Positions 8,231 to 16,708 of a stretch of 64,000 nt of DNA are shown in pieces. Both the position numbers and the translations under genes were made by a program. Each line of letters opens with the position of its first letter. Position 1 is the stretch's first letter. The notes under the pieces are model-generated. The model was given only the letters and a program-made list of their open reading frames with translations. It did not search any database and was not told the DNA's origin. The stretch covers positions 1,178,001-1,242,000 of the forward strand of contig CP143430.1 of the NCBI GenBank assembly GCA_039636795.1, given 5' to 3'. This DNA comes from Micrococcaceae bacterium Sec5.1. GTDB taxonomy: Bacteria > Actinomycetota > Actinomycetes > Actinomycetales > Micrococcaceae.

Positions 8231-9261
8231 AGCGTCTTCTGGAGTTCCTTGATGGGCATGTTGAGCTCCACCAGGAGGTTGAGGTCGGCGGTGGCGGGGC
8301 GGCCCAGGGTGGTGAGGTAGTTGCCCACGATCACTGCGTTGATGCCGCCGAGCAGGCCTTCGCGGGTGCCGAGGTCGCCGAGGGTCAGTTCGCGGCCGCC
8401 GGCGTAGCGGAGCACTGTGCGCGGCATGGCGAGCCGGAAGGCGGCGATGGCGCGGAGGGCGTCCTTGCCGTCCATGATGCCCTGGTTTTCCAGCGGTGTT
8501 CCCGGACGGGGATTGAGGAAGTTCAATGGGACCTCATGTGGTTCCAATGCGGCCAGCTGGGTGGCGAGTTCAGCCCGCTGCTCCAGGGTTTCGCCCATGC
8601 CGATCAGGGCGCCGCAGCACAATTCCATGCCGGCGGCCTTGACCATGTTGCAGGTGTCCAGACGTTCCTCATAGCTGTGCGTGGTCACGACCTCGGGGAA
8701 GTAGCTCCGGGCGGTTTCAAGGTTGTGGTTGTAGCGGTGGACGCCCCACTCCGCCAGCTGGTCAACCTGGCGCTGGGTCAACATCCCCAGGGAGCACGCG
8801 ATGTTGATATCAACTTCCTCGTTGATGCGATCGATCGCGAACTTGATCTGGTTCATCAGCTTGATGTCGGGGCCACGCACAGCTGCGACGATGCAGAACT
8901 CGGTGGCACCGGTGGCGGCTGTTTCCTTGGCAGCCTTCACCAGCTCGGGGATATCCAGCCACACGCCTCTTACCGGGCTGTCAAAGAGGCCGGACTGGCT
9001 GCAGAAGTGGCAATCTTCGGGGCAGCCGCCGGTCTTGATGGAGATGATGCCCTCAACCTCGACGTCCTCGCCGCAGTGCTTCAGGCGGACCTCGTGGGCG
9101 AGCTGCATAGCAGCGGGAATCGCTTCGTCAGGAAGTTGGAGGATCTCCACAAGCTGGGCTTCGTTGAGGCCTTCACCGCGCTCAAGGACCTGCTCGCGTG
9201 CGATGTCCAGGATGGCGTAGGCAGCGACTGCTGGGGTTCGATGAGTTGTTTGGGTCGTCAT
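8227..9261 (-). CDS. bioB: Biotin synthase
   Basis: BioB is the radical SAM enzyme that inserts sulfur into dethiobiotin. The 344-residue product carries the radical-SAM cysteines in [13 protein letters not shown] (CxxxCxxC) and the family segments [42 protein letters not shown] and [12 protein letters not shown], including the further cysteines and arginine around the [2Fe-2S] site. It is the first gene of the overlapping minus-strand operon bioB-bsaP-bioA-bioF-bioD-P450, and faces a divergent NCS1 permease gene across 208 bases. I found no convincing BioQ-type or BirA-type operator in that gap. Confidence 0.97.
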   Translation of the reverse strand: MTTQTTHRTPAVAAYAILDIAREQVLERGEGLNEAQLVEILQLPDEAIPAAMQLAHEVRLKHCGEDVEVEGIISIKTGGCPEDCHFCSQSGLFDSPVRGVWLDIPELVKAAKETAATGATEFCIVAAVRGPDIKLMNQIKFAIDRINEEVDINIACSLGMLTQRQVDQLAEWGVHRYNHNLETARSYFPEVVTTHSYEERLDTCNMVKAAGMELCCGALIGMGETLEQRAELATQLAALEPHEVPLNFLNPRPGTPLENQGIMDGKDALRAIAAFRLAMPRTVLRYAGGRELTLGDLGTREGLLGGINAVIVGNYLTTLGRPATADLNLLVELNMPIKELQKTL

Positions 9262-9469
9262 GGACTTGACGGTATCCGCGGGCGCGCATCGCGATTTTGT
9301 GGGGTCCGTACAAAGGGGTGCTAGGGATTTTGGAGCGCCTTTATGGATCCTGGGCGAGACGGCTGGTGCAGAAGTTACAGCTGTGAAACATCGTTGTGAC
9401 TGATTTGACCCGCTGCGTGACTAGCGTCGTTGGCGAAGCACCGACCACGAATTTCGAAAGTGAGCACGG

Positions 9470-11146
9470 ATGAGCGACGTTCTGACAGACACCCAAAGAG
9501 CTACGACGGCGGGGAACGCCGATGCGATGAGCGCTGCGAAGGAGAGCCTGGAAGATTACACACTCCGGTTCGCCCCGCGCTCTTACCGGAAGTGGAGCGC
9601 CGGTGTGGTGGCGACCAGTGCCCTTGGCGGGATTGCCTACCTGGCTGACTTCTCCATCGGGGCCAACATCGGCATCGCCTACGGCACAGTGAATGCTATC
9701 TTCGGGATCATTGTGGCCGCGGTGATCATCTTCGCCACCGGCTTTCCGCTGGCGTATTACGCCGCCCGCTATAACATCGATCTTGACCTCATCACCCGTG
9801 GGTCAGGCTTTGGCTACTACGGGTCAGTGGTCACAAACATCATTTTCGCCACCTTCACCTTTATCTTCTTTGCCCTCGAAGGCTCCATCATGGCCCAGGG
9901 CCTGCAATTGGGGCTCGGTGTCCCGCAGTGGCTTGGCTACGCTGTTTCCACGATCATCATCATTCCGCTGGTGATCTACGGGATGAAGACGCTGGCTACT
10001 CTGCAAGTTTGGACCACGCCCTTGTGGTTGCTGCTCATGGTGGTTCCCGTTGGTTATTTGCTGCTGTCACACCCGGACAGCATCGACGCCTTCTTTGCAT
10101 ACACCGGGGCTTCGGGCGAGGGCGGCACCAATCTCGCGTCGGTGATGCTGGCTGCCGGCGTCTGCCTCTCCCTGATGGCCCAGATCGCAGAGCAGATCGA
10201 TTACCTGCGCTTCATGCCACCCAAGACGGCAGAGAACAAGGGTGCTTGGTGGCGTGCCGTCATTCTTGCTGGACCCGGCTGGGTTATTTTCGGTGCCATC
10301 AAGCAGATTGTGGGCATGTTCATAGCCATCTACTTGATCGCCAGGCTCGATCCCGCCGCCTCCGTGCACGCCAACGAACCGGTCCACCAGTTCCTGGGCG
10401 TGTACCAGGAGATGATGCCGGCCTGGCTCGCGATGTCCCTGGCCGTTGTGTTGGTGGTTATTTCGCAGATCAAGATCAACGTCACCAACGCCTATTCCGG
10501 CTCGCTGGCCTGGACCAATTCGTTCACCCGCATCACCAAGACTTACCCCGGCCGGATGGTTTTCGTGGTGGTCAACCTGGTGATTGCGTTGATCCTCATG
10601 GAGTCGAACATGTTCGAGTTCCTCAACACGATCCTGGGGTTCTACGCGAACTGTGCCATGGCCTGGGTGGTCACAGTTGCCTCTGATATCGCGATCAACA
10701 AGTACCTGTTGAAGATCTCACCCAAGGTTCCTGAGTTCCGCCGAGGCATGCTCTACGCCGTCAACCCGGTCGGGTTCGTGTCCATGCTGGTGTCCGCAGG
10801 CATCTCCATCGCGGTCTTCTTTGGGGCTTTCGGCGTTGGAGTCCAACCGTATTCGCCGATCTTCGCCGTCGGCCTGGCTTTGGTACTTCCGCCGGTCCTG
10901 GCTTTGGCGACGCGTGGCCGCTACTACCTGCGCCGCACCGACGACGGAATTGATCTGCCCATGTTCGACGCCGACGGAAACCCCAGCGACGAGAAGCTCC
11001 TCTGCCACGTCACCGGCCTTGAGTTCGAACGCCCGGACATGCTCCGCTCAGGCCAGGACGGACCCGACGGCGAACCCCGCTTCATCTCTTCCCTCGCCTT
11101 GTCTACGGACAAGTCGGGCGCACTGGTGCTGCCAGCCCAGAAATAG
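9470..11146 (+). CDS. NCS1-family purine/cytosine-type permease
   Basis: The 558-residue integral membrane protein has about 12 hydrophobic segments and NCS1 landmarks: LRFAPRSYRKWSAG near the N-terminus, GIVVAAVI-type second helix, DLITRGSGFGYYGS and the conserved INVTNAYSGSLAWTN segment. Family members import nucleobases, allantoin, hydantoins or thiamine precursors with Na+ or H+. It has an unusually long hydrophilic C-terminal tail (about 90 residues after RTDDGIDLPMFDADG). It is divergent from bioB. An adenine deaminase and a cytosine deaminase are encoded elsewhere in this window, but no substrate can be assigned from sequence. Confidence 0.88.
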   Translation: MSDVLTDTQRATTAGNADAMSAAKESLEDYTLRFAPRSYRKWSAGVVATSALGGIAYLADFSIGANIGIAYGTVNAIFGIIVAAVIIFATGFPLAYYAARYNIDLDLITRGSGFGYYGSVVTNIIFATFTFIFFALEGSIMAQGLQLGLGVPQWLGYAVSTIIIIPLVIYGMKTLATLQVWTTPLWLLLMVVPVGYLLLSHPDSIDAFFAYTGASGEGGTNLASVMLAAGVCLSLMAQIAEQIDYLRFMPPKTAENKGAWWRAVILAGPGWVIFGAIKQIVGMFIAIYLIARLDPAASVHANEPVHQFLGVYQEMMPAWLAMSLAVVLVVISQIKINVTNAYSGSLAWTNSFTRITKTYPGRMVFVVVNLVIALILMESNMFEFLNTILGFYANCAMAWVVTVASDIAINKYLLKISPKVPEFRRGMLYAVNPVGFVSMLVSAGISIAVFFGAFGVGVQPYSPIFAVGLALVLPPVLALATRGRYYLRRTDDGIDLPMFDADGNPSDEKLLCHVTGLEFERPDMLRSGQDGPDGEPRFISSLALSTDKSGALVLPAQK

Positions 11147-11156
11147 CCCCCCTCAC

Positions 11157-11186
11157 CCAAGTAGGTCGCAGCAGAGCGCGTTTTGA
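11157..11186. repeat. Left arm of a 66-bp palindrome split by the IS30 element
   Basis: This 30-base arm begins CCCAAGTAGGTCGCAG and is the exact reverse complement of 12489-12518. Removing the insertion sequence and one GTA target copy restores a 66-bp palindrome with a six-base loop (AGTACG). It directly follows the stop of the NCS1 permease gene, where it would also have acted as a transcript 3'-end hairpin. Confidence 0.85.
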
Positions 11187-11190
11187 GTAG

Positions 11191-12483
11191 GCGATGTCAA
11201 GGGGTGCGTGCAACACGGCCGTGGTTAGGCTGCCTGTTCGAAGAGTAGCTGGTTGAGACGTTGTGCCGGGGTGTCCAGGTTCAGGGTGGGCCGTGGTCTG
11301 CGGTTCAAGGAGTCCTGGATCCGTTTGAGGTCCTTGGCGGTGTATTCGGACAGGTCCGTGCCTTTTTCGAACCAGTGGCGAAGTAGGCGGTTCGTGTTCT
11401 CGTTGGTTCCGCGCTGCCATGGTGAGTGGGGGTCGCAGAGGTAGACCGGAGCGTCCAGTTCCATGCGGATTTGTTCGTAGCCGGCAATTTCCGAACCGCG
11501 GTCCCAGGTGATGGTCCGGCGCAGGTGCTCGGGCAGGTCCTTCATTTGGGCGATCATTGCCGCGGTGACGGCGTCGGCGCCATGGTCCAGGGGTAAATGG
11601 AGGAGGATCGTGAACCGCGTACTGCGCTCGACCAGTGTGCCAATGGCGGATTTGCCGCGTGCTCCGATGATGAGATCACCTTCCCAGTGCCCTGGCACGG
11701 CGCGGTCGGCTACTTCAGCCGGTCGTTCGCTGATCTTCAGAGCATCGTTGAACCGGCCCCGGGTTTCGCCGTCCTGGGTCTTCTCACGAGGCACGCGGGC
11801 CTTGCGTTTGAGGCTCAAGTACTGAGAGAGGTCCTTGCGCAGTTGGCCGCGGGTCTGAACGTAAAGGCACTTGTAGATGGTCTCGTGGCTGATCTGCATG
11901 GATACATCATGGCCGTGTTCCTTGGCCAGGACATCGGAGATCAGCTTCGGACTCCACCCCTCTTCGAGGTTCTCGGCGATGAACGTCGACAACCCGGAGC
12001 TGATGATCTTGAACGGCTTGGGACGCAATGCCCGGGCAGCGGCCCGGGCATTGGCAGTCCCGGCATAGTAGAGACCGTCCGGGCCGCTGTTTCGGCGGAT
12101 TTCCCGCCAAACAACACTCCGGTGACGCCCCAGCGTCGCGGCAATCCCGGCAACGCTCTTACGTTCCCGCAGACCGATCTGGATCTCTATCCGTTCATCC
12201 AGGCTCAACGGATGACCCGGGCCGGACGGGCTATCCGCCCGACCCGGACCCGCGATACCGCCTCCGCCTTTTCCCTTTATCAGCTCCATGGCACCAGCTT
12301 CATGCCACCACCTCGTGCCACCGCGCCTCGACACACCCACATCACCGGCAGCAACCGCCAACGCAGTGCCCGAGCAAACCAACGCTATGAAACGATCACG
12401 ATCAACCTGACCAAACGAAAACCTTGTAACCAACGCAACCTCCACCGAAACCAGGAATGTTGCACTGACCATATGATTCCGCC
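11191..12483. mobile_element. IS30-family insertion sequence, about 1.29 kb
   Basis: The element encloses one transposase gene and is bounded by imperfect inverted ends: GGCG..TCA...GG.....GTGCAACA at 11191-11216 and its counterpart at 12458-12483. GTA flanks both sides (11188-11190 and 12484-12486), fitting the 2-3 bp target duplications of IS30 elements. It sits exactly in the loop of a 66-bp palindrome, so insertion was probably guided by the palindrome. The gene is intact and the flanking arms are still identical, suggesting a recent insertion. Confidence 0.85.
11225..12433 (-). CDS. IS30-family transposase
   Basis: The DDE transposase has an N-terminal helix-turn-helix (VAAGDVGVSRRGGTRWW), the IS30 helix-turn-helix LSLDERIEIQIGLRERKSVAGIAATLGRHRSVVWREIRRN, and the catalytic triad in GHWEGDLIIG (D), ITWDRGSE (D) and NENTNRLLR (E). 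The C-terminus, LNRRPRPTLNLDTPAQRLNQLL, is also family-typical. TTG 12433 is chosen because GGAGG precedes it by five bases and it keeps the first helix-turn-helix; an ATG at 12289 would remove that domain, and the frame upstream of 12483 lies outside the element. About 402 residues, full length. Confidence 0.92.
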   Translation of the reverse strand: MVTRFSFGQVDRDRFIALVCSGTALAVAAGDVGVSRRGGTRWWHEAGAMELIKGKGGGGIAGPGRADSPSGPGHPLSLDERIEIQIGLRERKSVAGIAATLGRHRSVVWREIRRNSGPDGLYYAGTANARAAARALRPKPFKIISSGLSTFIAENLEEGWSPKLISDVLAKEHGHDVSMQISHETIYKCLYVQTRGQLRKDLSQYLSLKRKARVPREKTQDGETRGRFNDALKISERPAEVADRAVPGHWEGDLIIGARGKSAIGTLVERSTRFTILLHLPLDHGADAVTAAMIAQMKDLPEHLRRTITWDRGSEIAGYEQIRMELDAPVYLCDPHSPWQRGTNENTNRLLRHWFEKGTDLSEYTAKDLKRIQDSLNRRPRPTLNLDTPAQRLNQLLFEQAA

Positions 12484-12488
12484 GTACG

Positions 12489-12518
12489 CAAAACGCGCTC
12501 TGCTGCGACCTACTTGGG
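12489..12518. repeat. Right arm of the IS30-split palindrome
   Basis: Perfect 30-base reverse complement of 11157-11186, ending TACTTGGG. Together the arms mark the original hairpin; see the family members at 17853-17918 and 26143-26208. Confidence 0.85.
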
Positions 12519-12559
12519 CTGGCGCTGCGCACGAATAGTCAGGATGCTTAGAATGAGGC

Positions 12560-13609
12560 ATGGCACAGGATGAATGGAACGAAGAGACAGGGCCGACCGG
12601 AGAATCTGAGCAGGCCGAGGGATCCGGTCAGGCCGCGGAATCTGAGCAAGTCGAGTCAACAACCGACCTCGACGAAGACATCGCGATGGCTTTGGAAAAC
12701 CACGTCCTTAACCCGGCGGAGGACCCTGAAGACGCGTCTGATCCACGAACCATGTATCCATCGGGGGAGTTCGAGCCGCAAACCCAGGACTATCCGGGCT
12801 GGACCGAGGCAATGATCCCGCGGCCGGACCACGGGGAGCATAGCTATGTGGGCCATCATCGCATGATGGGATTCCGGACCTTGATTACGGGCGGCGACAG
12901 CGGGATCGGGAAAGCCGTGGCCATTGCCTTCGCCCGTGAAGGTGCAGATGTGGCGTTCACGTATTTGCCGGAAGAGGAGCAGGACGCCGAATTGACGGTC
13001 CAGCTGATCGAGGCCGCGGGCAGCCGTGCCCTCGCGCTTCCAGGGGATCTGCGGGACGAGGAATTCTGTCAGGAAGTCATCGCCCAAACCCTCCAAGAAT
13101 TCGATGGCCTGAACGTCCTGGTGAATAACGCAGGGTTCCAAATGACTACGAGCCAGGGGATCGAAGACCTTAGCAGCGAACAGTTCGACCGGACCTTTAA
13201 GAGCAATGTCTATGCACTCTTCTGGCTTATCAAAGCGGCCCTGCCGCACTTGCAGCCAGGGGCCTCGATCATCAACACCTCATCGATCCAGGGTTACCAT
13301 CCGAGTCCCTCGCTGATCGATTACGCCGCCACCAAGGCCGCCATCAACAGCATGACGTTCTCGTTGGCAGAATCCCTGGGCCCCAAGGGAATCCGGGTCA
13401 ATGCCGTAGCTCCCGGGCCGGTATGGACTCCCTTGCAGCCGCCAACCCAGCCGGAGGAGAAAATTGTAAAGTTCGGACAGGACACCCCTCTCGGAAGGGC
13501 AGGTCAGCCTGCTGAACTTGCCGCCACGTATGTCCTGCTGGCAACAGACGAGTCCAGCTACATTTCCGGATCGGTCATTGGAGTGACCGGCGGAAAGCAC
13601 CTCGCCTAA
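12560..13609 (+). CDS. SDR-family oxidoreductase (YghA/glucose-dehydrogenase-like subgroup)
   Basis: The 349-residue product has an acidic Glu/Gln-rich N-terminal extension of about 60 residues, then MYPSGEFEPQTQDYPGWTEAMIPRPDHGE, a lead-in typical of this long SDR subgroup. The Rossmann fold follows: TGGDSGIGKAVAIAF (cofactor loop), NNAG, catalytic Ser in INTSSIQ and YAATK for the Tyr-Lys pair. Members reduce aldehydes or ketones with NAD(P)H and are often stress-induced. The substrate is unknown. A TAGAAT -10-like hexamer lies five bases before the ATG, so the message may be leaderless. It converges with the zinc alcohol dehydrogenase gene. Confidence 0.9.
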   Translation: MAQDEWNEETGPTGESEQAEGSGQAAESEQVESTTDLDEDIAMALENHVLNPAEDPEDASDPRTMYPSGEFEPQTQDYPGWTEAMIPRPDHGEHSYVGHHRMMGFRTLITGGDSGIGKAVAIAFAREGADVAFTYLPEEEQDAELTVQLIEAAGSRALALPGDLRDEEFCQEVIAQTLQEFDGLNVLVNNAGFQMTTSQGIEDLSSEQFDRTFKSNVYALFWLIKAALPHLQPGASIINTSSIQGYHPSPSLIDYAATKAAINSMTFSLAESLGPKGIRVNAVAPGPVWTPLQPPTQPEEKIVKFGQDTPLGRAGQPAELAATYVLLATDESSYISGSVIGVTGGKHLA

Positions 13610-13655
13610 GGCGCCAGCCACCGGTTCCCTCCGGTCAAGAGGATCTTCCAAGAAG

Positions 13656-14831
13656 TCAGGGCTTGAGCACCACCTTGATGCAGCCGTCCTGCTTCTTCTG
13701 GAATTTCTCGTACAAGTCAGGGGCGTCATCCAGACCACCTGTGTGGGTGACCAAATGCATGACTCCCAGCGGATCGGCGTCGTCCTCTACCAAGGGGAGC
13801 AGCTGGTCAGTCCAGCTGCGGACGTTGCATTGCCCCATGCGGAGTTGGACTTGCTTGTCGAACATGGTCATCAGTGGCATGGGGTCGGCCTGGCCGCCGT
13901 AGACGCCGCTGAGTGAAATAGTCCCGCCGCGCCGCACCAGATCCACTGCCGTGTGGAGGGCGGCAAGACGGTCCACGCTCATGGTCTCCATGGCTACCTG
14001 TGCCGGCTTATCAGGGAGCAGGGAAACGGCCCGATGCAGGAATGAGGCCACTGGTGAGCCGTGGGCTTCCATGCCCACGGCATCCACTACCGAGTCCGGA
14101 CCACGGCCGAGGGTCTCCTCGCGGATCTGCGCGGCGACGTCCGGGCTGTAGTCCATGGTCTCCACTCCGTGTGCTTCCGCCATTGCCCGGCGCTCAGTAA
14201 CTGGATCCACACCAATGACGCGGAAACCCTTGTGGACGCCAATTCTGGAGGCGAACTGGCCCACAGGACCCAGCCCCAGCACTGCCAAGGTGCCGCCCTC
14301 GGGGACGTTGGCGTATTCGACGGCCTGCCATGCAGTGGGAAGGATGTCCGAGAGGAACAGGTAGCGCTCGTCGGGGAGGTCGGAATCTACTTTGATGGGT
14401 CCGTAGTCTCCGAAAGGCACACGCAGATACTGTGCCTGGCCGCCTGGGACGGAGCCATAGAGTTCTGAGTATCCAAAGAGTGCAGCCCCCGTACCTTTGG
14501 CTTTGACTTGCGTGGTTTCGCATTGGGATTGAAGGCCTTGGTTGCACATGTAGCACCGGCCGCAGGAGATGTTGAAGGGCACCACAACGCGGTCGCCCTT
14601 CTGGAGCCGGTGGACCTCTGAGCCCACTTCTTCCACGATTCCCATGGGCTCATGGCCGATGACGTCGCCCTTGTGCATGTAAGGGCCCAGGACTTCGTAG
14701 AGGTGCAGGTCCGAGCCGCAAATGGCTGAAGATGTTATTCGGACAATGACATCGGTTGGTTCCTGGATGGTGGGATCGGGGACATCAATGACGCTCAATG
14801 AACGCCTGCCCTGCCACGTCACTGCTTTCAC
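13656..14831 (-). CDS. Zinc-dependent alcohol dehydrogenase, formaldehyde-dehydrogenase-like
   Basis: The 391-residue medium-chain dehydrogenase has catalytic-zinc residues in AICGSDLHLYE and GHEPMGIVEEVG, the structural-zinc cysteines in CGRCYMCNQGLQSQCE, and the NAD fold in LAVLGLGPVGQFASRIG. Length and layout match the glutathione-independent formaldehyde dehydrogenase/threonine dehydrogenase-like subgroup common in actinobacteria, which oxidises small alcohols or aldehydes; the substrate is not determined. The N-terminal MKAVTWQGRRSLSVIDVPDP is typical. It is convergent with the upstream SDR gene, 47 bases apart. Confidence 0.9.
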   Translation of the reverse strand: MKAVTWQGRRSLSVIDVPDPTIQEPTDVIVRITSSAICGSDLHLYEVLGPYMHKGDVIGHEPMGIVEEVGSEVHRLQKGDRVVVPFNISCGRCYMCNQGLQSQCETTQVKAKGTGAALFGYSELYGSVPGGQAQYLRVPFGDYGPIKVDSDLPDERYLFLSDILPTAWQAVEYANVPEGGTLAVLGLGPVGQFASRIGVHKGFRVIGVDPVTERRAMAEAHGVETMDYSPDVAAQIREETLGRGPDSVVDAVGMEAHGSPVASFLHRAVSLLPDKPAQVAMETMSVDRLAALHTAVDLVRRGGTISLSGVYGGQADPMPLMTMFDKQVQLRMGQCNVRSWTDQLLPLVEDDADPLGVMHLVTHTGGLDDAPDLYEKFQKKQDGCIKVVLKP

Positions 14832-14930
14832 AATCGCTCTCCCTGCTTTGGGGGCTGGAGGTGTCCCGCGCTGCAGGAGACCATCCCAGCGAAGCAGAGT
14901 TGGCAGCGCCGCACAAGGTCTTCGGTAGCC

Positions 14931-14959
14931 TCGACAGCCCCTGATGCCGGGCCTACATT
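14931..14959 (+). promoter_or_regulatory. Promoter of the acidic small protein, leaderless type
   Basis: TCGACA (14931-14936) and TACATT (14954-14959) are separated by 17 bases, and the ATG follows six bases after the -10 box. Transcription would start at or next to the ATG, giving a leaderless message. Assignment is from spacing and consensus match. Confidence 0.55.
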
Positions 14960-14965
14960 GAGGCT

Positions 14966-15187
14966 ATGAGCGAAGAATCGAGCGAACCGGACCGACCGCT
15001 TTCCGAAACCCCAGCGCCTGCTGAAGCTTCAAAACCCGGCGTACCTGCCGACGTCGAGCATGAGGACAGCAGCCCCGGGACGGGTGACTTCACTACCGAA
15101 GTGGACCCAACCTTCATCCCTGATGAAAGCGGCGAGACGCCGGAGGAGAAACGCGCCAGGGAACATCCAGAGCCGACGGGTAGCTAA
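14966..15187 (+). CDS. Small acidic, probably disordered protein, hypothetical
   Basis: The 73-residue product is rich in Glu, Asp, Pro and Ser with almost no hydrophobic residues (MSEESSEPDRPLSETP... EETPEEKRAREHPEPTGS-type tail), so it is probably unfolded. There is no good ribosome site, but a promoter with a -10 box six bases from the ATG argues for a genuine leaderless gene. Function unknown. Neighbours are an alcohol dehydrogenase gene on the other strand and a SigB-type-promoter gene downstream, so a stress-related role is possible but unproven. Confidence 0.6.
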   Translation: MSEESSEPDRPLSETPAPAEASKPGVPADVEHEDSSPGTGDFTTEVDPTFIPDESGETPEEKRAREHPEPTGS

Positions 15188-15326
15188 ACGCGCTCCTAGG
15201 CAATCAAACAGCGGACGACGGCGGCCCTCCCTTGACTGCGTCGGTCACCTGCGTCCCCAATTTAGTAAGTAACCTGATAATTGGTGTTAAGCTGGTAGGA
15301 GATAACTGTCCACGTGATCAGAAAGC

Positions 15327-15352
15327 GTTTGGAACGAACACGGGATGGGTAC
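15327..15352 (+). promoter_or_regulatory. SigB/SigF-type stress promoter
   Basis: GTTT (15327-15330), a 16-base spacer and GGGTAC (15347-15352) match the actinobacterial general-stress sigma consensus GTTT-N15-17-GGGTAT at all but one position. It lies 74 bases upstream of the membrane coiled-coil gene that starts at 15427, so that gene is probably stress-induced. Confidence 0.6.
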
Positions 15353-15426
15353 AACTTTGGGTACTAAGCACAGCATGGGCTAGGGACGGCGCCCAAACAA
15401 AGCCGTTCACGAGGGAGGCAATCCAC

Positions 15427-15975
15427 ATGGATACGGGGCAACTGGTATTGATCATCGTGTTGGCCGTCGTCGTAGTCGCAGCTGTGATCATTGCGGTGGT
15501 AGTTGGGCGCAAGAAGAAGGCCGAAGTCAATCGCCGTCGCGCAGGGGAATTGCGCGAGAAGGCAGACCAGGAAGCCGTCGGCGCACATCAGGCGAAGGCC
15601 CAGTCGGCCCAAGCCGAGGCAGCGGCCGTTCAGGCAGAAGTCGAGGCCAACCGGCTCCGGCGCGAAGCAGACCGGCACGCGGAGAAGGCCCAAGAAGCCA
15701 GCGGGCGCGTTGAGGAGCACCTGCGCCACGCCGACAAAGTGGATCCCGATGTCAGGACTGGCCGCGACCGGGAGAACGATACGGATCGTGGACGTGACCG
15801 CGACATGGATACACGTGACATGGATACAAACGACGAACGGCTTACGCGGGATCGCTCGGCACGGGAAAGCGCCGTCAGGGAAGAGCCTTTACGAGAGCGT
15901 TCTACGCGGGAGGGCTCTACCCGGGACGATTCTGTGCGAGACGGTTCCAGGCGGGACGGAGATAGGAACGTGTAA
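15427..15975 (+). CDS. Single-pass membrane protein with coiled coil and Arg/Asp-repeat tail
   Basis: The 182-residue product starts at ATG 15427 after a strong GAGGGAGG site. Residues 5-26 form one transmembrane helix (LVLIIVLAVVVVAAVIIAVVVG) followed by a basic stop (RKKK). Residues 30-105 are an Ala/Glu/Arg-rich heptad coiled coil. The tail from about 110 is built of degenerate short repeats around R-[DE]-x-S-x-R and DMDTxD, highly charged and probably disordered. No catalytic domain is seen. A SigB/SigF-like promoter upstream suggests a general-stress protein of the cell envelope. The SIS-domain gene follows 27 bases later and may be co-transcribed. Confidence 0.8.
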   Translation: MDTGQLVLIIVLAVVVVAAVIIAVVVGRKKKAEVNRRRAGELREKADQEAVGAHQAKAQSAQAEAAAVQAEVEANRLRREADRHAEKAQEASGRVEEHLRHADKVDPDVRTGRDRENDTDRGRDRDMDTRDMDTNDERLTRDRSARESAVREEPLRERSTREGSTRDDSVRDGSRRDGDRNV

Positions 15976-16002
15976 GTTCCTACGGTGAAACGGAGGCAGG
16001 AA

Positions 16003-16620
16003 GTGAGCATCGTGGTAAGGCGACCGGGACAGGTGGTGCGCCCGATGGATTCAAGGCAGAACAGGCATGCAGTTGACGTCGTTCTTGGCCATTTGGGCGA
16101 GATCGGCCCAGCGGTAGCGGCCCTGCGCCGTGAATCGTCGCGGCTCGCTGAATGGGGAGAAGAACTGGCCCGAGTACGCCTCCGTGGCGGTAGCGTGTTT
16201 GCTGCCGGCAGCGATGGATCTGCGCACGAAGCCCAGAGATTCACCTCCGAACTCGCGGCTCACGACCCCCGGGATGGCTCTGCCTTCAAGGCCCTATCTG
16301 TCAGCAATAGCGCCAACGACGGGGCCCGCGGAAGCCTCAGTGACCAGATCCGAGGCTCGGTCCGTCGCGGCGACATCGTGGTGTTGCTCGCCGCCAAGGG
16401 AATCACGGATGATCTCCGGGAGGCCGCTGCCGCGGCGAAGGCTGCCGGAGCACGGGTGTGGGCGTTGACTGGCAGGGACTCGAAGGACCTTGCTCAAGCC
16501 GTCAATGAAGCCATCTGCATCGACACGGATCCACCCCATGCCGAAGAAGCGCACCTGGTTGCCGTCCTGGCTCTTTGCGAGTGCTTCGACGACTCCATGA
16601 GGCTGCGGGGCCAGGGCTAA
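16003..16620 (+). CDS. SIS-domain protein, phosphoheptose-isomerase/DiaA-like
   Basis: The 205-residue sequence fits the sugar isomerase (SIS) fold of the GmhA/DiaA group: GGSVFAAGSDGSAHEAQRFTSEL is the phosphosugar-binding loop, then ALSVSNSANDGA, GDIVVLLAAKG and GARVWALTGRDSKDLAQAVNEAICIDTDPPHAEEAHLVAVLALCE. GmhA isomerises sedoheptulose 7-phosphate; DiaA is a replication regulator. No other heptose-biosynthesis gene is adjacent, so the substrate is open. GTG 16003 is chosen because GGAGG lies seven bases upstream; the frame reaches back to 15985. Several glycines and serines expected in the active loop are present, but I cannot confirm all the catalytic residues. Confidence 0.75.
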   Translation: MSIVVRRPGQVVRPMDSRQNRHAVDVVLGHLGEIGPAVAALRRESSRLAEWGEELARVRLRGGSVFAAGSDGSAHEAQRFTSELAAHDPRDGSAFKALSVSNSANDGARGSLSDQIRGSVRRGDIVVLLAAKGITDDLREAAAAAKAAGARVWALTGRDSKDLAQAVNEAICIDTDPPHAEEAHLVAVLALCECFDDSMRLRGQG

Positions 16621-16708
16621 GCCTGTGATCTGCCACTCAACCGGAATAGTTGCATACGCTGCACAGTTGCCCAGAGTGAACCCCGATTCATTCTGAAAGG
16701 AACTGCGC

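Noticed and set aside
9262..9469. BioQ- or BirA-type operator between bioB and the permease gene
   Set aside because: No convincing inverted repeat of the known types was seen in the 208-base gap.
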